From Achromobacter pestifer (GTDB lineage Bacteria > Pseudomonadota > Gammaproteobacteria > Burkholderiales > Burkholderiaceae_B), in the NCBI RefSeq assembly GCF_013267355.1, contig NZ_CP053985.1, forward strand, positions 6,696,001-6,760,000: DNA of 64,000 nucleotides. Reading direction: 5' to 3'. Under the pieces are notes generated by a model. The model saw only the letters and a program-made list of their open reading frames with translations. It ran no database searches and was not told the origin of the DNA. The translations under genes were made by a program, and so were the position numbers. This document shows, piece after piece, positions 54,579-64,000 of this stretch (its first letter is position 1; the number at the start of each line of letters is the position of its first letter).

Positions 54579-55910
54579 TCAAGTGAACAAACGCGTGAAA
54601 TCGTTGAATAGCGCAAGCCCCATCAGGCTTGCCAATAAACCTATGCCGGCGCGCTGTCCGATATCGATCCACCTTGCTGGCGGCGGGCTACCCCGCACAA
54701 TTTCGACGAGATAGTACAGCAGATGGCCACCGTCCAACATGGGAATAGGCAGCAAATTTAGTACGCCCAGGCTGATGCTGATCAAGGCGATATACGCGAT
54801 ATACGCAACAATTCCGATTCTGGCGGTCTGGCCGGCGTAGTCCGCGATGGTCACGGGACCGCTGACATTGCGCCAGGAAACGTCGCCCGTCACCATGCGG
54901 CCCATCATGCGCAGCGAGAACCAGGCGGTGTCCCAGGTGCGCACGGCGCCCTTCCACAGGCTTTCGAACACGCCATAGCGCACGGTGACCATGGGAATGT
55001 CGCCGCCCAGTTGGACTCCCAGGCGGCCGATCACCTGGCCATTGACGGTCTCGGCGCGCGGCACGACGTTCAGGGAAATATTGGCGCCGTCGCGCGCCAG
55101 CGTAAGCGCCAGGGTCTTGCCGGCGCTTTCCTGGATCTGCCGCACCAGGGCGCCGGTGTCCGGCGTGGGCACGCCGTCCACGGCCAGGACCAGGTCGCCC
55201 GCGCGCAGGCCGGCCGCCTGCCCTTCGCCGCCGTCATTGACGACTCGCACGGCAGGCTTGGGCTGGGCCAGGCGTACGCCGGCCGCGGCCAGCGGGTCGC
55301 CGCCGGCGGGATCCATGGTGTTGGACGGCAAGACCAGTTCACGCTGCTGGACGGCCCCTGCGGGGGTCTTGACCTCGATGCGGGCGCTGCCGCCGGTCGC
55401 CATGACGTCCATCAGGCGCCAGCGCGCGTCGGACCAGGAGGCGACCTCCTCGCCATCGATGGCCAGGATGTGGTCGCCCGAGAGCAGGCCGGCGCGCGCG
55501 GCCGGCGTGCCGGCCGCGGGCTGGGCGATCACGGCCACGGGTTCCTCGGTGCCGGCCATGTTCAAGCCGGCGTACAGGAAGACCGCGAGTATCAGGTTGA
55601 AGATGGGGCCGGCCGCAACGATGGCGATGCGCTGGCCCACGGGCTTGCTGTTGAAGGCCCCGGCAATTTCCGCCGGGCTCGCGCCGGCGGGCGGATCGTC
55701 CTGCATCTTGACGTAGCCGCCCAGCGGCAGGGCCGAGACAGCCCATTCCGTGCCGTGGCGGTCGGTGCGGCGCAGGATGACCTTGCCGAACCCCACCGAG
55801 AAGCGCAGCACCTTCACGCCGCACAGGCGGGCCACCCAATAGTGCCCCAGTTCATGGAAGATGATCAGGGTGCCAAGCGCAACCGCAAAGGCCAGCAGGG
55901 TGAAAAGCAT
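54579..55910 (-). CDS. rseP: Site-2 intramembrane protease RseP
   Basis: A 443-residue zinc metalloprotease that cleaves anti-sigma factor RseA and leftover signal peptides. The zinc motif is HELGH at residues 19-23 in the first membrane segment. Two tandem PDZ domains occupy about 110-300, and the second active-site segment near the C-terminus reads NLLPIPMLDGGHLLYYLVE. It sits between dxr and bamA, linking envelope stress and outer-membrane assembly. Confidence 0.95.
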   Translation of the reverse strand: MLFTLLAFAVALGTLIIFHELGHYWVARLCGVKVLRFSVGFGKVILRRTDRHGTEWAVSALPLGGYVKMQDDPPAGASPAEIAGAFNSKPVGQRIAIVAAGPIFNLILAVFLYAGLNMAGTEEPVAVIAQPAAGTPAARAGLLSGDHILAIDGEEVASWSDARWRLMDVMATGGSARIEVKTPAGAVQQRELVLPSNTMDPAGGDPLAAAGVRLAQPKPAVRVVNDGGEGQAAGLRAGDLVLAVDGVPTPDTGALVRQIQESAGKTLALTLARDGANISLNVVPRAETVNGQVIGRLGVQLGGDIPMVTVRYGVFESLWKGAVRTWDTAWFSLRMMGRMVTGDVSWRNVSGPVTIADYAGQTARIGIVAYIAYIALISISLGVLNLLPIPMLDGGHLLYYLVEIVRGSPPPARWIDIGQRAGIGLLASLMGLALFNDFTRLFT

Positions 55911-55968
55911 CGGGGTCGAGGAAATCTAGAAAATCAGAGGCCGGCGGACGATGGCGATCGTGCCCACA

Positions 55969-57168
55969 TCAGGCCAGGCCCAGGTTGCCGGCGAAAACGC
56001 GCGCGTCCGAGTCTAGCGCGAGCACGTCGTCAAGACTGTTGAGCGTAACAGATGCTTGCCGCGCCTGCCACTCCAGGGTCGCCTCGATAACCCGCGGAAT
56101 CCAGGTGTAGGTCAGCCGGCCGCCCAGGAAAGCCTCCACCGCGATCTCGTTGGCGGCATTCAGCGCCACACATGCCCCCTGCCCGGCGCGCAACGCCGCG
56201 AATGACAGGGCCAGACACGGAAAACGGGCTAGATCGGGCTTCTCGAAGTCCAGCCGGCCCAGCCGCGTCAGGTCCAACGGACCGACGCCGCTGTCCAGGC
56301 GCTCGGGAAAGCCCAGGCCGTAGGCTATGGGCGTGCGCATATCGGGCTGGCCGAGCTGCGCCAGCACGGAGCCGTCGTCGTACTCCACCATGGAATGCAC
56401 CACGCTCTGGGGATGCACCACCACCTCGATGCGGTCGGCGGGCATGGCGAACAGCCAATGCGCCTCGATCACCTCGAGACCCTTGTTGAGCATGGTGGCG
56501 GAATCGACCGAAATCTTGCGGCCCATGCTCCAGTTGGGGTGGGCGCAAGCCTGGGCCGGGGTCACGTCGTGCAGGTCTTCCAGGTCGCGCCCACGGAACG
56601 GACCGCCGGAAGCGGTCAGCAGCAGGCGGCGCACGCCCGGCGCAGGGCTCTCCGGCGCGACAGCGCGCCCGCCATGGGGCAAGCACTGGAAGATGGCGTT
56701 ATGTTCGCTGTCGATAGGCAGCAGTTCAGCGCCGTTGTCACGTACGGCCTGCATGAAGAGCGAGCCGGCCGCGACCAGCGCTTCCTTGTTGGCCAGCAGG
56801 ACGCGCTTGCCGCTGCGGGCTGCCGCCAGGGCGGCGGGCAGACCCGCAGCGCCCACGATGGCGGCCATGACCGCGTCGCATTGGGGGTCGGCGGCGGTAT
56901 CGGCCAGCGCCTGCGCGCCGACCCGGATCTCCGGCATGGGCTGACCGCCTGCCCAGGCAGCAATGAATTTTTCGCGGGCCGCCGCATCGGGCACCACCAC
57001 GACGGCCGCCCGGCACGCCTGCGCCTGCTGCGCCAGGCGCGCCATCCGGCTGTACGCCGACAAGGCATGAACCGCCAGGCGCTCGGGGTGGCGAGCGATC
57101 ACATCCAGCGTGCTTTCACCGATCGAACCGGTGGATCCCAGCACGACGACGCGTTGAAAAGCCGTCAA
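55969..57168 (-). CDS. dxr: 1-deoxy-D-xylulose-5-phosphate reductoisomerase
   Basis: A 399-residue NADPH enzyme of the MEP isoprenoid pathway. The nucleotide motif is [15 protein letters not shown], the metal site is in [14 protein letters not shown], and the active-site loop is ASGGPFRG with [21 protein letters not shown] split between two conserved segments. The start is a TTG at 57168 that overlaps the cdsA stop (TTGA), with GGAG seven bases ahead; no ATG fits better. Isoprenoid units feed UppS, encoded two genes upstream. Confidence 0.94.
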   Translation of the reverse strand: MTAFQRVVVLGSTGSIGESTLDVIARHPERLAVHALSAYSRMARLAQQAQACRAAVVVVPDAAAREKFIAAWAGGQPMPEIRVGAQALADTAADPQCDAVMAAIVGAAGLPAALAAARSGKRVLLANKEALVAAGSLFMQAVRDNGAELLPIDSEHNAIFQCLPHGGRAVAPESPAPGVRRLLLTASGGPFRGRDLEDLHDVTPAQACAHPNWSMGRKISVDSATMLNKGLEVIEAHWLFAMPADRIEVVVHPQSVVHSMVEYDDGSVLAQLGQPDMRTPIAYGLGFPERLDSGVGPLDLTRLGRLDFEKPDLARFPCLALSFAALRAGQGACVALNAANEIAVEAFLGGRLTYTWIPRVIEATLEWQARQASVTLNSLDDVLALDSDARVFAGNLGLA

Positions 57169-58022
57169 AACAACACTCCAGACAAAAGTAGCGCAAACGG
57201 CGCGACCGGGAGAATGGCGTCGATGCGGTCATAGACCCCGCCGTGGCCCGGCAGCAGCGTGCTGGAATCCTTGCGGCCGGCCCGCCGCTTGAGCAGCGAT
57301 TCGAACAGGTCTCCGACGATCGACACCACGCCCAGCAGCGCGGCGATGGGCAGGGCCAGCCACAGGCTCCAGCGCTCGACCAGCGCGTGGCCATAAGTGC
57401 CGTCCCACAGGCTGGAAAGGCCGATCCAGATGACCGCGCCCAGGACGCCGGCGACCGCGCCGGCCATCGTCTTGCCCGGGCTGACCCGCGGGGCCAGTTT
57501 ACGCTTGCCGAACGCCCTGCCGGCGAAATATGCGGCGATATCGGCGACCCAGACCAGCGCCAGCAGCGACACCACGAAACCGGCGCCGTGCGCCACGAAC
57601 ATCTGCGCCAGCACGGCCCAGGCGGCAAACGCGGCGGGTACGGAGAAAACCGACCAGCCCAGGCTGGCGGGCGGCGCATCGGAACGGCCGCGCACCACCA
57701 CCGCCAAGCCGCCGAACAGCCAGACCGCGGCCACTGCCGGCACCAGATAGCGCAGCACCCAGGCGGGATCGGCGATTCCCGCGCCGCCACCCGCCAGCCA
57801 GGCCGAAGCCAAGGCCAGCATGCCCGCAAACAGCAGCACGGCGACGCCGACGGCGATCAAGGGGGAAGGCGGTTGCGGCAGCGTCAGGCGCAGCCACTCC
57901 CAATTGGCGCAGGCGGCAGCCAGGGCCAACAAGGCAACGAACCACCAGGGGTTCGCGCTGATCATCGCGGCAGCCAGAACGGCCAACAGAACGACTGCGG
58001 TAACGATACGCTGGCCCAACAT
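57165..58022 (-). CDS. cdsA: Phosphatidate cytidylyltransferase
   Basis: A 285-residue inner-membrane enzyme that makes CDP-diacylglycerol for phospholipids. Six or more hydrophobic segments fill the chain. The C-terminal signature is visible in pieces as [17 protein letters not shown] and [19 protein letters not shown]. It starts 48 bases after uppS, and its stop overlaps the dxr TTG start. Confidence 0.95.
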   Translation of the reverse strand: MLGQRIVTAVVLLAVLAAAMISANPWWFVALLALAAACANWEWLRLTLPQPPSPLIAVGVAVLLFAGMLALASAWLAGGGAGIADPAWVLRYLVPAVAAVWLFGGLAVVVRGRSDAPPASLGWSVFSVPAAFAAWAVLAQMFVAHGAGFVVSLLALVWVADIAAYFAGRAFGKRKLAPRVSPGKTMAGAVAGVLGAVIWIGLSSLWDGTYGHALVERWSLWLALPIAALLGVVSIVGDLFESLLKRRAGRKDSSTLLPGHGGVYDRIDAILPVAPFALLLSGVLF

Positions 58023-58070
58023 ATGACGGTCTCCTCGTGTACAGCCTGGAAAGACGCGCGGGTCGTCCGT

Positions 58071-58835
58071 TTACTTCGCGCCGTCTTCGCTGAGTTGCGC
58101 GCTGGTACGGCCGAAGCGGCGTTCGCGCGCCCGGTACCAGTCAAAGGCGGCCGCAAGCTCGGCGGCGCCGAAATCCGGCCAGTAGCGATCCGTGAAGTAG
58201 AACTCCGCGTAAGCCATCTGCCAGATCAGGAAATTGGAAATGCGCTGTTCGCCGCCAGTGCGGATGAACAGGTCGGGCTCGGGCGCCCAGGCCATGGACA
58301 GGTGCCGGGACAGGCGCCCCTCGTCCACCAATTGGGGCTGGGCGGCCAGTCCGGGTTCGGCCGCCAGCATGGCGCGGGTGGCCTGCAGGATGTCCCAGCG
58401 TCCGCCATAGTTGGCGGCGACCGTGAGATGCAGGCGGTCGTTGTGCGCGGTGCGTTCCTGCGCGGCGAAAATGAGTTCTTGCAGGCGGGGCTCGAAGGCC
58501 GACAGATCGCCGATGACGTGCAAGCGCACGCCCTGCTCGTCCAGCTTGCCGATTTCGCGCTCCAGCGCCTGCACGAACAGGCGCATGAGCAGCGACACTT
58601 CCTCGGCGGGACGGCGCCAGTTCTCGGAACTGAAGGCGAACAGGGTCAGATAGCGCACGCCGGCGCGGCCGCAGGCCTCGACGACGCGACGCACCGCCTG
58701 CACGCCCTTGGCGTGGCCCGCCGTGCGCGGCAGCAGCCGCCTCGTCGCCCACCGGCCATTGCCATCCATGATGATGGCCACGTGCTCGGGAATGTCGCGG
58801 GTAGCGGGAACCGCCTGGGTCGAACTGGTTGCCAT
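58071..58835 (-). CDS. uppS: Undecaprenyl diphosphate synthase
   Basis: A 254-residue cis-prenyltransferase that makes the C55 lipid carrier for peptidoglycan and O-antigen. The pyrophosphate-binding signature is [13 protein letters not shown] with catalytic D24, followed by [13 protein letters not shown] and the C-terminal [16 protein letters not shown]. The start MATSSTQ at 58835 is preferred; a longer frame upstream is Arg-rich and unlikely. 179 bases separate it from frr. Confidence 0.95.
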   Translation of the reverse strand: MATSSTQAVPATRDIPEHVAIIMDGNGRWATRRLLPRTAGHAKGVQAVRRVVEACGRAGVRYLTLFAFSSENWRRPAEEVSLLMRLFVQALEREIGKLDEQGVRLHVIGDLSAFEPRLQELIFAAQERTAHNDRLHLTVAANYGGRWDILQATRAMLAAEPGLAAQPQLVDEGRLSRHLSMAWAPEPDLFIRTGGEQRISNFLIWQMAYAEFYFTDRYWPDFGAAELAAAFDWYRARERRFGRTSAQLSEDGAK

Positions 58836-59014
58836 TGGTCTGGAGCTGCGCGCGGTGAAACGGCGAAAACGGAAATACAGGGAGAAAAGCCTGCGCCGTC
58901 GCTCCACCGCTGCGCAGCAATGCTGCGGAACAATGGACAGGACGGCGCTCAGGCAGGAAATCCTGGTCGCCAGGGCGATACGGCCTAGCCTATCACCCTG
59001 ACGGCATCCAGGAA

Positions 59015-59575
59015 TTATACGGTCATGATTTCCGCTTCTTTCTGCGTGACCATCTTGTCGATCTCGGCCACGCTGCGATCGGTCAGCTTCTGGACATCAT
59101 CCTGCGAACGGCGCTCGTCGTCCTCGGAGATTTCCTTGTCCTTGACCAGCTTCTTCAACGCTTCGTTGGCTTCGCGGCGCAGGTTGCGCACGGCCACCTT
59201 GGCGTCTTCGCCTTCGCTGCGGACCACCTTGGTCAGATCGCGGCGGCGTTCTTCGGTCAGCGCGGGCATCGGCACGCGGATGGTGTCGCCCATCGACATG
59301 GGGTTCAGGCCCAGGTCCGATTCGCGGATCGCCTTTTCAATCGCGGCGGCCATGCTCTTCTCGTAGGGCTGCACGCTGATGGTACGGGCGTCCACGAGGT
59401 TCACGTTGCCGACCTGGCTGATCGGCACGGGCGAGCCGTAGTACTCGACCTGCACGTGGTCCAGGATGCCGGTGTGGGCGCGGCCCGTGCGGATCTTGGC
59501 CAGGCTGGTCTTGAGCGTGTCAAGCGACTTGGCCATCCTGGCTTCGGCGGATTTGCGGATTTCTGCGGCGCTCAT
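59015..59575 (-). CDS. frr: Ribosome recycling factor
   Basis: A 186-residue tRNA-mimicking factor that, with EF-G, splits post-termination ribosomes. It shows the long three-helix bundle pattern, with [21 protein letters not shown] and the hinge region [10 protein letters not shown], and a closing charged helix. It lies 15 bases after pyrH. The last helix has the usual [14 protein letters not shown] form. Confidence 0.96.
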   Translation of the reverse strand: MSAAEIRKSAEARMAKSLDTLKTSLAKIRTGRAHTGILDHVQVEYYGSPVPISQVGNVNLVDARTISVQPYEKSMAAAIEKAIRESDLGLNPMSMGDTIRVPMPALTEERRRDLTKVVRSEGEDAKVAVRNLRREANEALKKLVKDKEISEDDERRSQDDVQKLTDRSVAEIDKMVTQKEAEIMTV

Positions 59576-59590
59576 GGAATTTCCTTTTCT

Positions 59591-60307
59591 TTAGACGTGT
59601 ACCAAGGTGCCTTCGTCTTCGCCGCTGACGACCCGCTTGAGGGCGCCGGACTTATTGATCGAAAACACTTTGATCGGCAGCTTCTGGTCACGGCACAGCG
59701 CGAAGGCGGTGGCGTCCATGACTTCCAGCCGGCGTACGATCGCTTCGTCGAAGCTGATGCGCGAGTAACGCGTGGCGGTGGGATCCTTGTTGGGATCCGC
59801 GCTGTAGATGCCGTCGACCTTGGTGGCCTTCAGCACGATCTCCGCCCCGATCTCGGCGCCGCGCAACGCAGCAGCCGTGTCCGTGGTGAAGAAGGGGTTG
59901 CCGGTACCTGCCGCGAAAATGACGACCTTGCCCTCTTCGAGGTAGCGCAGCGCCTTCGGGCGGATGTACGGCTCGACGACCTGATCGATGTTCAAGGCCG
60001 ACTGCACGCGGGTGTCGATACCCTTGTGCTTGAGCGCGTCTTGCAGCGCAAGCGCGTTCATGATGGTGGCCATCATGCCCATGTAGTCGGCGGTTGCGCG
60101 GTCCATGCCCTGCGCACCCGGGGCGACGCCACGGAAAATATTACCTCCGCCGATGACGATGGCCAGCTCGACGCCCGTGGCGGCGACCTCGGCAACCTCA
60201 TCGGTCATGCGGACGATGGTGGAGCGGTTGATGCCGAATGCATCGTCGCCCATCAGCGCCTCGCCGGAAAGTTTGAGAAGAACCCGTTTGTATGCTCTGC
60301 TGCTCAT
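59591..60307 (-). CDS. pyrH: Uridylate kinase
   Basis: A 238-residue hexameric UMP kinase of the amino-acid kinase fold. Landmarks are [15 protein letters not shown], the glycine loop [10 protein letters not shown], and [20 protein letters not shown]. The start MSSRAYK at 60307 is chosen; a further upstream start is hydrophobic and atypical. It is separated from tsf by a hairpin. Confidence 0.96.
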   Translation of the reverse strand: MSSRAYKRVLLKLSGEALMGDDAFGINRSTIVRMTDEVAEVAATGVELAIVIGGGNIFRGVAPGAQGMDRATADYMGMMATIMNALALQDALKHKGIDTRVQSALNIDQVVEPYIRPKALRYLEEGKVVIFAAGTGNPFFTTDTAAALRGAEIGAEIVLKATKVDGIYSADPNKDPTATRYSRISFDEAIVRRLEVMDATAFALCRDQKLPIKVFSINKSGALKRVVSGEDEGTLVHV

Positions 60308-60355
60308 AGGTGATATCCCGAAGAACAATCCGACGAAAGTGTAAGACAAGAAATA

Positions 60356-60386
60356 GGCCGGACTAGAATTTAATCTAGCGCCGGCC
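60356..60386 (-). terminator. Hairpin between tsf and pyrH
   Basis: The arms GGCCGG-CTAGA (60356-60367) and TCTAG-CCGGCC (60374-60386) pair with a small internal bulge around a 6-base AT loop. On the minus strand TATTTCTT follows. It can end or attenuate the rpsB-tsf transcript before pyrH. Confidence 0.6.
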
Positions 60387-60404
60387 CTTAAGCACTACCC
60401 TGGG

Positions 60405-61283
60405 TCAGGCGCGGCCAGCGGCGGCGGCGGCGACCTCAGCGGCGAAATCGCTGGTCTTCTTCTCAATACCTTCGCCGACAACGAACAGCACGAACTTGCT
60501 GATCGAAGCGCCCTTTTCCTTGAGCATCTGCTCAACGCTGTGCTTGTCGCTCTTGACGAACGGCTGCGACAGCAGGGTGACTTCCTTCAGGAACTTCGCG
60601 ACCGAACCTTCGACCATCTTGGCGACGATTTCAGCCGGCTTGCCCGATTCGGCGGCCTTCTGCTCGGCGACCGAGCGCTCGGCGGCGATGTCGGCGGGGT
60701 TCACGCCGTCGGCGTTCAGCGCCTTGGGCTTGGTGGCGGCGATGTGCATCGCCAGGTCCTTGCCCACTTCTTCCGCGCCGGTGTATTCGACCAGCACGCC
60801 GATCTTGCCGCCGTGCACGTAGCTGGCCAGCGCGTTCGGGGTCTCGATGCGCTCGAAGCGGCGGATCGAGATGTTTTCGCCGATCTTGCCGATCAGGGCG
60901 GTGCGGGTGCTTTCGACCGTGCCGTCGCCGTAGGGCAGCGCCGACAGGGCTTCCACCGTGGCGGGGTTCTGCGTGGCGACCAGCTCGGCCAGCTTGTTCA
61001 CGAAGCCGACGAAGTCGTCGTTCTTGGCGACGAAGTCGGTTTCGCAGTTGATTTCGATGACGGCGCCCTTCTTGGCGTCGGCGGAGATGAACAGACCGAT
61101 CAGGCCTTCAGCGGTGACGCGGGCGGCAGCCTTGCTGGCCTTGTTGCCCAGCTTGACGCGCAGGATTTCCTCGGCGCGGGCCAGGTCACCCTCGGCTTCC
61201 GTCAAGGCCTTCTTGCACTCCATCATGGGCGCGTCGGTCTTTTCGCGCAGTTCCTTGACCAGGGCAGCGGTAATTTCAGCCAT
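60405..61283 (-). CDS. tsf: Elongation factor Ts
   Basis: A 292-residue nucleotide-exchange factor for EF-Tu. The UBA-like N-terminus has [19 protein letters not shown], followed by the EF-Tu contact segment [16 protein letters not shown] turn and the core [11 protein letters not shown]. The C-terminal helix [14 protein letters not shown] is intact. It is co-directional with rpsB, 178 bases away, with a hairpin in the gap. Confidence 0.96.
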   Translation of the reverse strand: MAEITAALVKELREKTDAPMMECKKALTEAEGDLARAEEILRVKLGNKASKAAARVTAEGLIGLFISADAKKGAVIEINCETDFVAKNDDFVGFVNKLAELVATQNPATVEALSALPYGDGTVESTRTALIGKIGENISIRRFERIETPNALASYVHGGKIGVLVEYTGAEEVGKDLAMHIAATKPKALNADGVNPADIAAERSVAEQKAAESGKPAEIVAKMVEGSVAKFLKEVTLLSQPFVKSDKHSVEQMLKEKGASISKFVLFVVGEGIEKKTSDFAAEVAAAAAGRA

Positions 61284-61402
61284 GTTTGCTCCAATTTGCT
61301 AGAACATGCCCCGGCGCACCGGGACAGTGGTTTGATTCGATGGGACATCCGCGACTAGCGGATCAGGAAGATGGGAGCCCACCTTCGCATTGCCGGCGAG
61401 GC

Positions 61403-61431
61403 GGGAGCGGACCGGCTTCGGCACCGCTCCC
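61403..61431 (-). terminator. Attenuator-like hairpin between rpsB and tsf
   Basis: GGGAGCGG (61403-61410) pairs with CCGCTCCC (61424-61431) around an inner GC-rich stem closed by a TTCG-type loop. It lies 31-59 bases after the rpsB stop and has no T run. In enterobacteria the rpsB-tsf gap also holds a partial terminator, so this probably adjusts S2 to EF-Ts ratio. Confidence 0.5.
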
Positions 61432-61461
61432 AGACGCTAACCGCCGGACATGACAGCAGGC

Positions 61462-62211
61462 TTAGGCCTGGTTGTCCTGCACTTCGACGAACTCTTCCTG
61501 ACCTTCGCCCAGCTCTTCGACCAGACCGTTCAGGTTCTGTTCGCGGCCTTCCAGCACGGCGTCGGCGATGCCCTTGGCGTACAGCGCGATGGCCTTGGCC
61601 GAGTCGTCGTTGCCGGGGATGACGTAGTCGATGCCGTCGGGCGAGTGGTTGGTGTCAACCACGGCGACCACGGGGATGCCCAGGGTCTTGGCTTCGGCGA
61701 TGGCGATCTTGTGGTAGCCGACGTCGATCACGAAAATGGCGTCAGGCAGACCGTTCATGTCCTTGATGCCGCCGATCGACTTGTTCAGCTTGTCCAGTTC
61801 GCGTTGGAACAGCAGGCCTTCCTTCTTGATCATGCGCTCGGCGCCGCCTTCGGCGACCACGACTTCCATGTCCTTCAGGCGCTTGACCGAGGTCTTGACC
61901 GTCTTGAAGTTGGTCAGCATGCCGCCGAGCCAGCGGGCGTCGACGAAAGGCATGCCGCAACGGCTGGCTTCGGAGGCGACCAGCTCGCGGGCAGCGCGCT
62001 TGGTGCCGACGAACAGGATGCTACCGCCGCGAGCAGCCAACTGCTTCACGAACTTGGTGGCTTCCTGGTACTTATCAACCGTCTTTTCGAGGTTGATGAT
62101 GTGAATCTTGTTGCGATGGCCGAAGATGTAGGGGGCCATCTTGGGGTTCCAGTAGCGGGTCTGGTGACCAAAGTGGACACCCGCTTCCAGCATTTCGCGC
62201 ATCAAAGACAT
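61462..62211 (-). CDS. rpsB: 30S ribosomal protein S2
   Basis: A 249-residue ribosomal protein of the small subunit head. The opening [21 protein letters not shown], in which [14 protein letters not shown] is the family signature, and the later [19 protein letters not shown] and [17 protein letters not shown] are conserved. The ATG at 62211 has GGAG about seven bases ahead and is preferred over a TTG four codons earlier. It heads the rpsB-tsf operon and has a structured leader. Confidence 0.97.
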   Translation of the reverse strand: MSLMREMLEAGVHFGHQTRYWNPKMAPYIFGHRNKIHIINLEKTVDKYQEATKFVKQLAARGGSILFVGTKRAARELVASEASRCGMPFVDARWLGGMLTNFKTVKTSVKRLKDMEVVVAEGGAERMIKKEGLLFQRELDKLNKSIGGIKDMNGLPDAIFVIDVGYHKIAIAEAKTLGIPVVAVVDTNHSPDGIDYVIPGNDDSAKAIALYAKGIADAVLEGREQNLNGLVEELGEGQEEFVEVQDNQA

Positions 62212-62320
62212 AACTTTCTCCAAGGGTTGATTTCTTGCGCCGCACCTGCATCAGCCTCTGGCTGACACCCTGGGTGGTGTTGCGCGCGATTTCCCGCAAA
62301 TGCGGGATGACTAAATTTTA
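62212..62320 (-). promoter_or_regulatory. rpsB promoter and structured 5' leader
   Basis: On the minus strand a TAAAAT box (62315-62320) is followed by three small hairpins before the start codon: CCCGC/GCGGG near 62293-62306, ACACC/GGTGT (62265-62280), and a perfect TCAGCC/GGCTGA stem with a 3-base loop (62251-62265). S2 is known to repress its own mRNA through a leader in enterobacteria, so a comparable element here is plausible. No convincing -35 at standard spacing was found. Confidence 0.5.
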
Positions 62321-63057
62321 ACCGGGCCGACCGATCACTGCCGCAATAACTACGACGCCCTAGGGCGCCTTCTACTACGCTGCCGCGATAAACCCAGACG
62401 GCCGCCACGACCAAGAGCCTTGCACCGCACGCTTGCAGGCGCTTGTCCAGACCCACCAGGAATTTCCTGGAAGTTTCCGGCGGTTTCCCGAAAGCGCACC
62501 CGGACCTGTTTTGTTGGCAGCGAAATCCAGCTCTGGAAAATCCAGCTCTTCGCGTTCAAGCGCGGGGTTTTACGCCCTGGCTTCAGTTCGACCGCGCATC
62601 AGACCATCGGGGCATTTCTTAAGAAAACGTGAACGTTTTCAAGAACTTAAGCCGACGCCCATACTGAGTCCAGACCCTGAGCCTGCATCGCCGCTCTAAA
62701 ACATGACCGGGCTTACAAGCACGCCGCGTCCCAGCTTGCACCTGCTTTGGATTCACCGCCGCCCACACGTGTCCAGCAGGTCCTGCCCGCGCTCCCGCCC
62801 ATGGAACCAACGACCCACCCGATTTCGCTCCACAACCTTCGCTTGCGGTGAAACTTCAGGGCGCGCCGCCGATCACTATGAAAGGATCCGCTGCCAATAA
62901 CTGCCGGGTTTGCGTGGCCTGACGCCGAACGTCGCTGCCTGCACCCGCCGGGCTCAGCCTTTGCCGTAACCCGATTGCTCCCCAAAATTTTAGGGAAGCC
63001 TATAATTCTACTATCCTTTCAAGCAGACATTCAAGCGAGATATCGCCAAGCGACTCC
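62321..63057. other. Gap between rpsB leader and map
   Basis: About 740 bases with no gene I can support. Visible elements are a 12-bp palindrome CGCCCTAGGGCG (62356-62367), a direct repeat AAATCCAGCTCT (62523-62534 and 62538-62549), an inverted repeat GAAAACGT-GA-ACGTTTTC (62623-62640) with extended flanks, and a TATAAT box ahead of map. Short open frames here have no family resemblance and look like chance. Confidence 0.6.
62975..63006 (+). promoter_or_regulatory. Probable map promoter
   Basis: A perfect TATAAT hexamer lies at 63001-63006, 52 bases ahead of the map start. The best -35 candidate is TTGCTC at 62975-62980, giving a long 20-base spacer, so the -35 assignment is weak. Confidence 0.5.
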
Positions 63058-63879
63058 ATGGGCACTATCACCAATCAAGCCGACCTGGCCAAGATGCGCG
63101 CCGCCTGCCAGGATGCGGCCAAAGTCCTCGATTTCATCACTCCCTACGTCAAGCCTGGCGTCACCACCGGGGAGCTGGACCGTCTCTGCCTGGAATACCT
63201 GACCGATGAGCTGGGCGTGAAATCCGCCACCGTGGGCTATGCCCCCCCGGGCTACCCGCCCTTTCCCGGCGCCATCTGTACCTCGGTCAACCATCAGGTC
63301 TGCCACGGCATCCCGGGCGACAAGGTGCTGAAGAACAGCGATTCGCTGAATATCGACGTCACCATCATCAAGGACGGCTGGTTCGGCGACACCAGCCGCA
63401 TGTACCCGGTGGGCGAACAGTCCATATTGTCGCGCCGATTGACCGAGATCACCTTCGAATGCATGTGGAAGGGCATCCAGCAGGTAAAAAACGGGGCCAC
63501 GTTGGGCGACATCGGCAACGCGATCCAGAAGCACGCCGAAGCCAACGGCTTTTCGGTGGTGCGCGAATTCTGCGGCCACGGTATCGGCCAGCGCTTCCAT
63601 GAAGACCCGCAGGTGCTGCACTATGGCAAGCCCGGCACGGGCGTGGAATTGACGACCGGCATGCTGTTCACCATCGAGCCCATGATCAACGCCGGACGCC
63701 GCGAGATTCGCCAGCTGTCCGATGGCTGGACGGTCGTCACCCGCGACCACAGCCTGTCGGCCCAGTGGGAGCATGCTGTCTGTGTCACCGAAACCGGTTA
63801 CGAAGTCCTGACCCTGTCGCCTGGCATGCCCCAGCCGCCGGCCTTCATCACCGAGCCCCTGGTCATCCCCGCCGTCTGA
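63058..63879 (+). CDS. map: Methionine aminopeptidase, type I
   Basis: A 273-residue metalloenzyme that removes the N-terminal Met from new proteins. All five metal ligands are present: D100 and D111 (SLNIDVTIIKDGWFGDTS), H174 (CGHGIGQRFHEDP), E207 (FTIEPMINAG) and E238 (WEHAVCVTETG). The divergent rpsB/map layout is conserved in proteobacteria. It is followed 19 bases later by glnD. Confidence 0.97.
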   Translation: MGTITNQADLAKMRAACQDAAKVLDFITPYVKPGVTTGELDRLCLEYLTDELGVKSATVGYAPPGYPPFPGAICTSVNHQVCHGIPGDKVLKNSDSLNIDVTIIKDGWFGDTSRMYPVGEQSILSRRLTEITFECMWKGIQQVKNGATLGDIGNAIQKHAEANGFSVVREFCGHGIGQRFHEDPQVLHYGKPGTGVELTTGMLFTIEPMINAGRREIRQLSDGWTVVTRDHSLSAQWEHAVCVTETGYEVLTLSPGMPQPPAFITEPLVIPAV

Positions 63880-63898
63880 AACCCCGCCTACCGCCACC

Positions 63899-64000
63899 AT
63901 GACCGCCAAGTACCTCAGCGCCCTGCGCGAACGCATTCAGGAAGCCCGGCGGACCGCGGTGGCGCAGTTCCGCACGCACCTGCGGCCGGACGCCCTGCTG
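63899..64000 (+). CDS. glnD: Probable protein-PII uridylyltransferase, 3' partial
   Basis: Only the first 34 codons are in the window: an ATG at 63899 opens MTAKYLSALRERIQEARR and the frame stays open to the edge at 64000. The helical, Arg-rich start suits GlnD, and glnD follows map in many betaproteobacteria. The nucleotidyltransferase and HD domains would lie beyond the window, so the name rests on position and the short N-terminus only. Confidence 0.6.
   Translation, partial: MTAKYLSALRERIQEARRTAVAQFRTHLRPDALL

Noticed and set aside
58913..58927. CGCAGCA/TGCTGCG hairpin between frr and uppS
   Set aside because: The stem is short and no T run follows, so it is not supportable as a terminator.
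62420..62699. Short open frames in the rpsB-map gap
   Set aside because: They have no ribosome site or family resemblance, and their composition looks non-coding.
1..64000. CRISPR arrays, insertion sequences, prophage genes, tRNA or rRNA genes
   Set aside because: I read for repeat-spacer patterns, transposase motifs, terminal inverted repeats and cloverleaf or rRNA sequences and saw none. A dedicated tRNA or repeat scan was not possible.

Overview
The window reads as a stretch of chromosome from a high-GC betaproteobacterium of the family Alcaligenaceae, most likely Achromobacter or Bordetella. This rests on the codon use and GC content, a Bug (TctC-type) solute receptor, a Bordetella-type porin, and the order rpsB-tsf-pyrH-frr-uppS-cdsA-dxr-rseP-bamA-skp-lpxD-fabZ-lpxA-lpxB-rnhB with a divergent map-glnD. 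The genus is inferred from memory of gene order, not from a search. I saw no tRNA, rRNA, CRISPR array, insertion sequence or phage gene.

Bases 1-7863 hold the end of a DUF3298 protein, a trimeric porin, a glutamate dehydrogenase with a striking 40-bp inverted repeat over its promoter, and an IclR regulator followed by a polar amino acid ABC importer whose last gene is a formimidoylglutamase. Bases 8039-14007 hold an accessory sulfur/alcohol module: Bug receptor, cytoplasmic type I sulfatase and a HisD-family dehydrogenase outside any histidine operon, with a divergent LacI regulator. Bases 14044-25290 hold a ten-gene catabolic operon (class III aminotransferase, M29/NicX-like metalloprotein, atypical enoyl-CoA hydratase homologue, class III CoA-transferase, complete Liv-type ABC importer, amidase). 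A divergent GntR regulator sits beside a perfect 16-bp palindrome. These two regions are the least ordinary parts of the window.

Bases 25340-46380 are mostly housekeeping: an exported ankyrin protein, tatD, holB-tmk-mltG, ygfZ, a VIT1-family protein, a valine/isobutyryl-CoA degradation operon with a LiuR-like operator, rnfH-ratA against smpB, a membrane diguanylate cyclase, an nfeD-SPFH pair, a glutamine amidotransferase, an AraC-methyltransferase fusion, ppsA and its regulator ppsR, and two tandem DUF2846 lipoproteins.

Bases 46513-62211, all on the minus strand, form the conserved translation, isoprenoid and envelope supercluster. It supplies ribosome and elongation factors (rpsB, tsf, frr), UMP kinase, undecaprenyl and CDP-diacylglycerol lipid precursors, the RseP protease, the BamA/Skp outer-membrane assembly factors and the first steps of lipid A. 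An 846-base gap with an rpsB leader and a map promoter separates it from map and the first codons of glnD at the right edge. Many neighbouring genes overlap by ATGA, which supports tight operons and fixes many starts.
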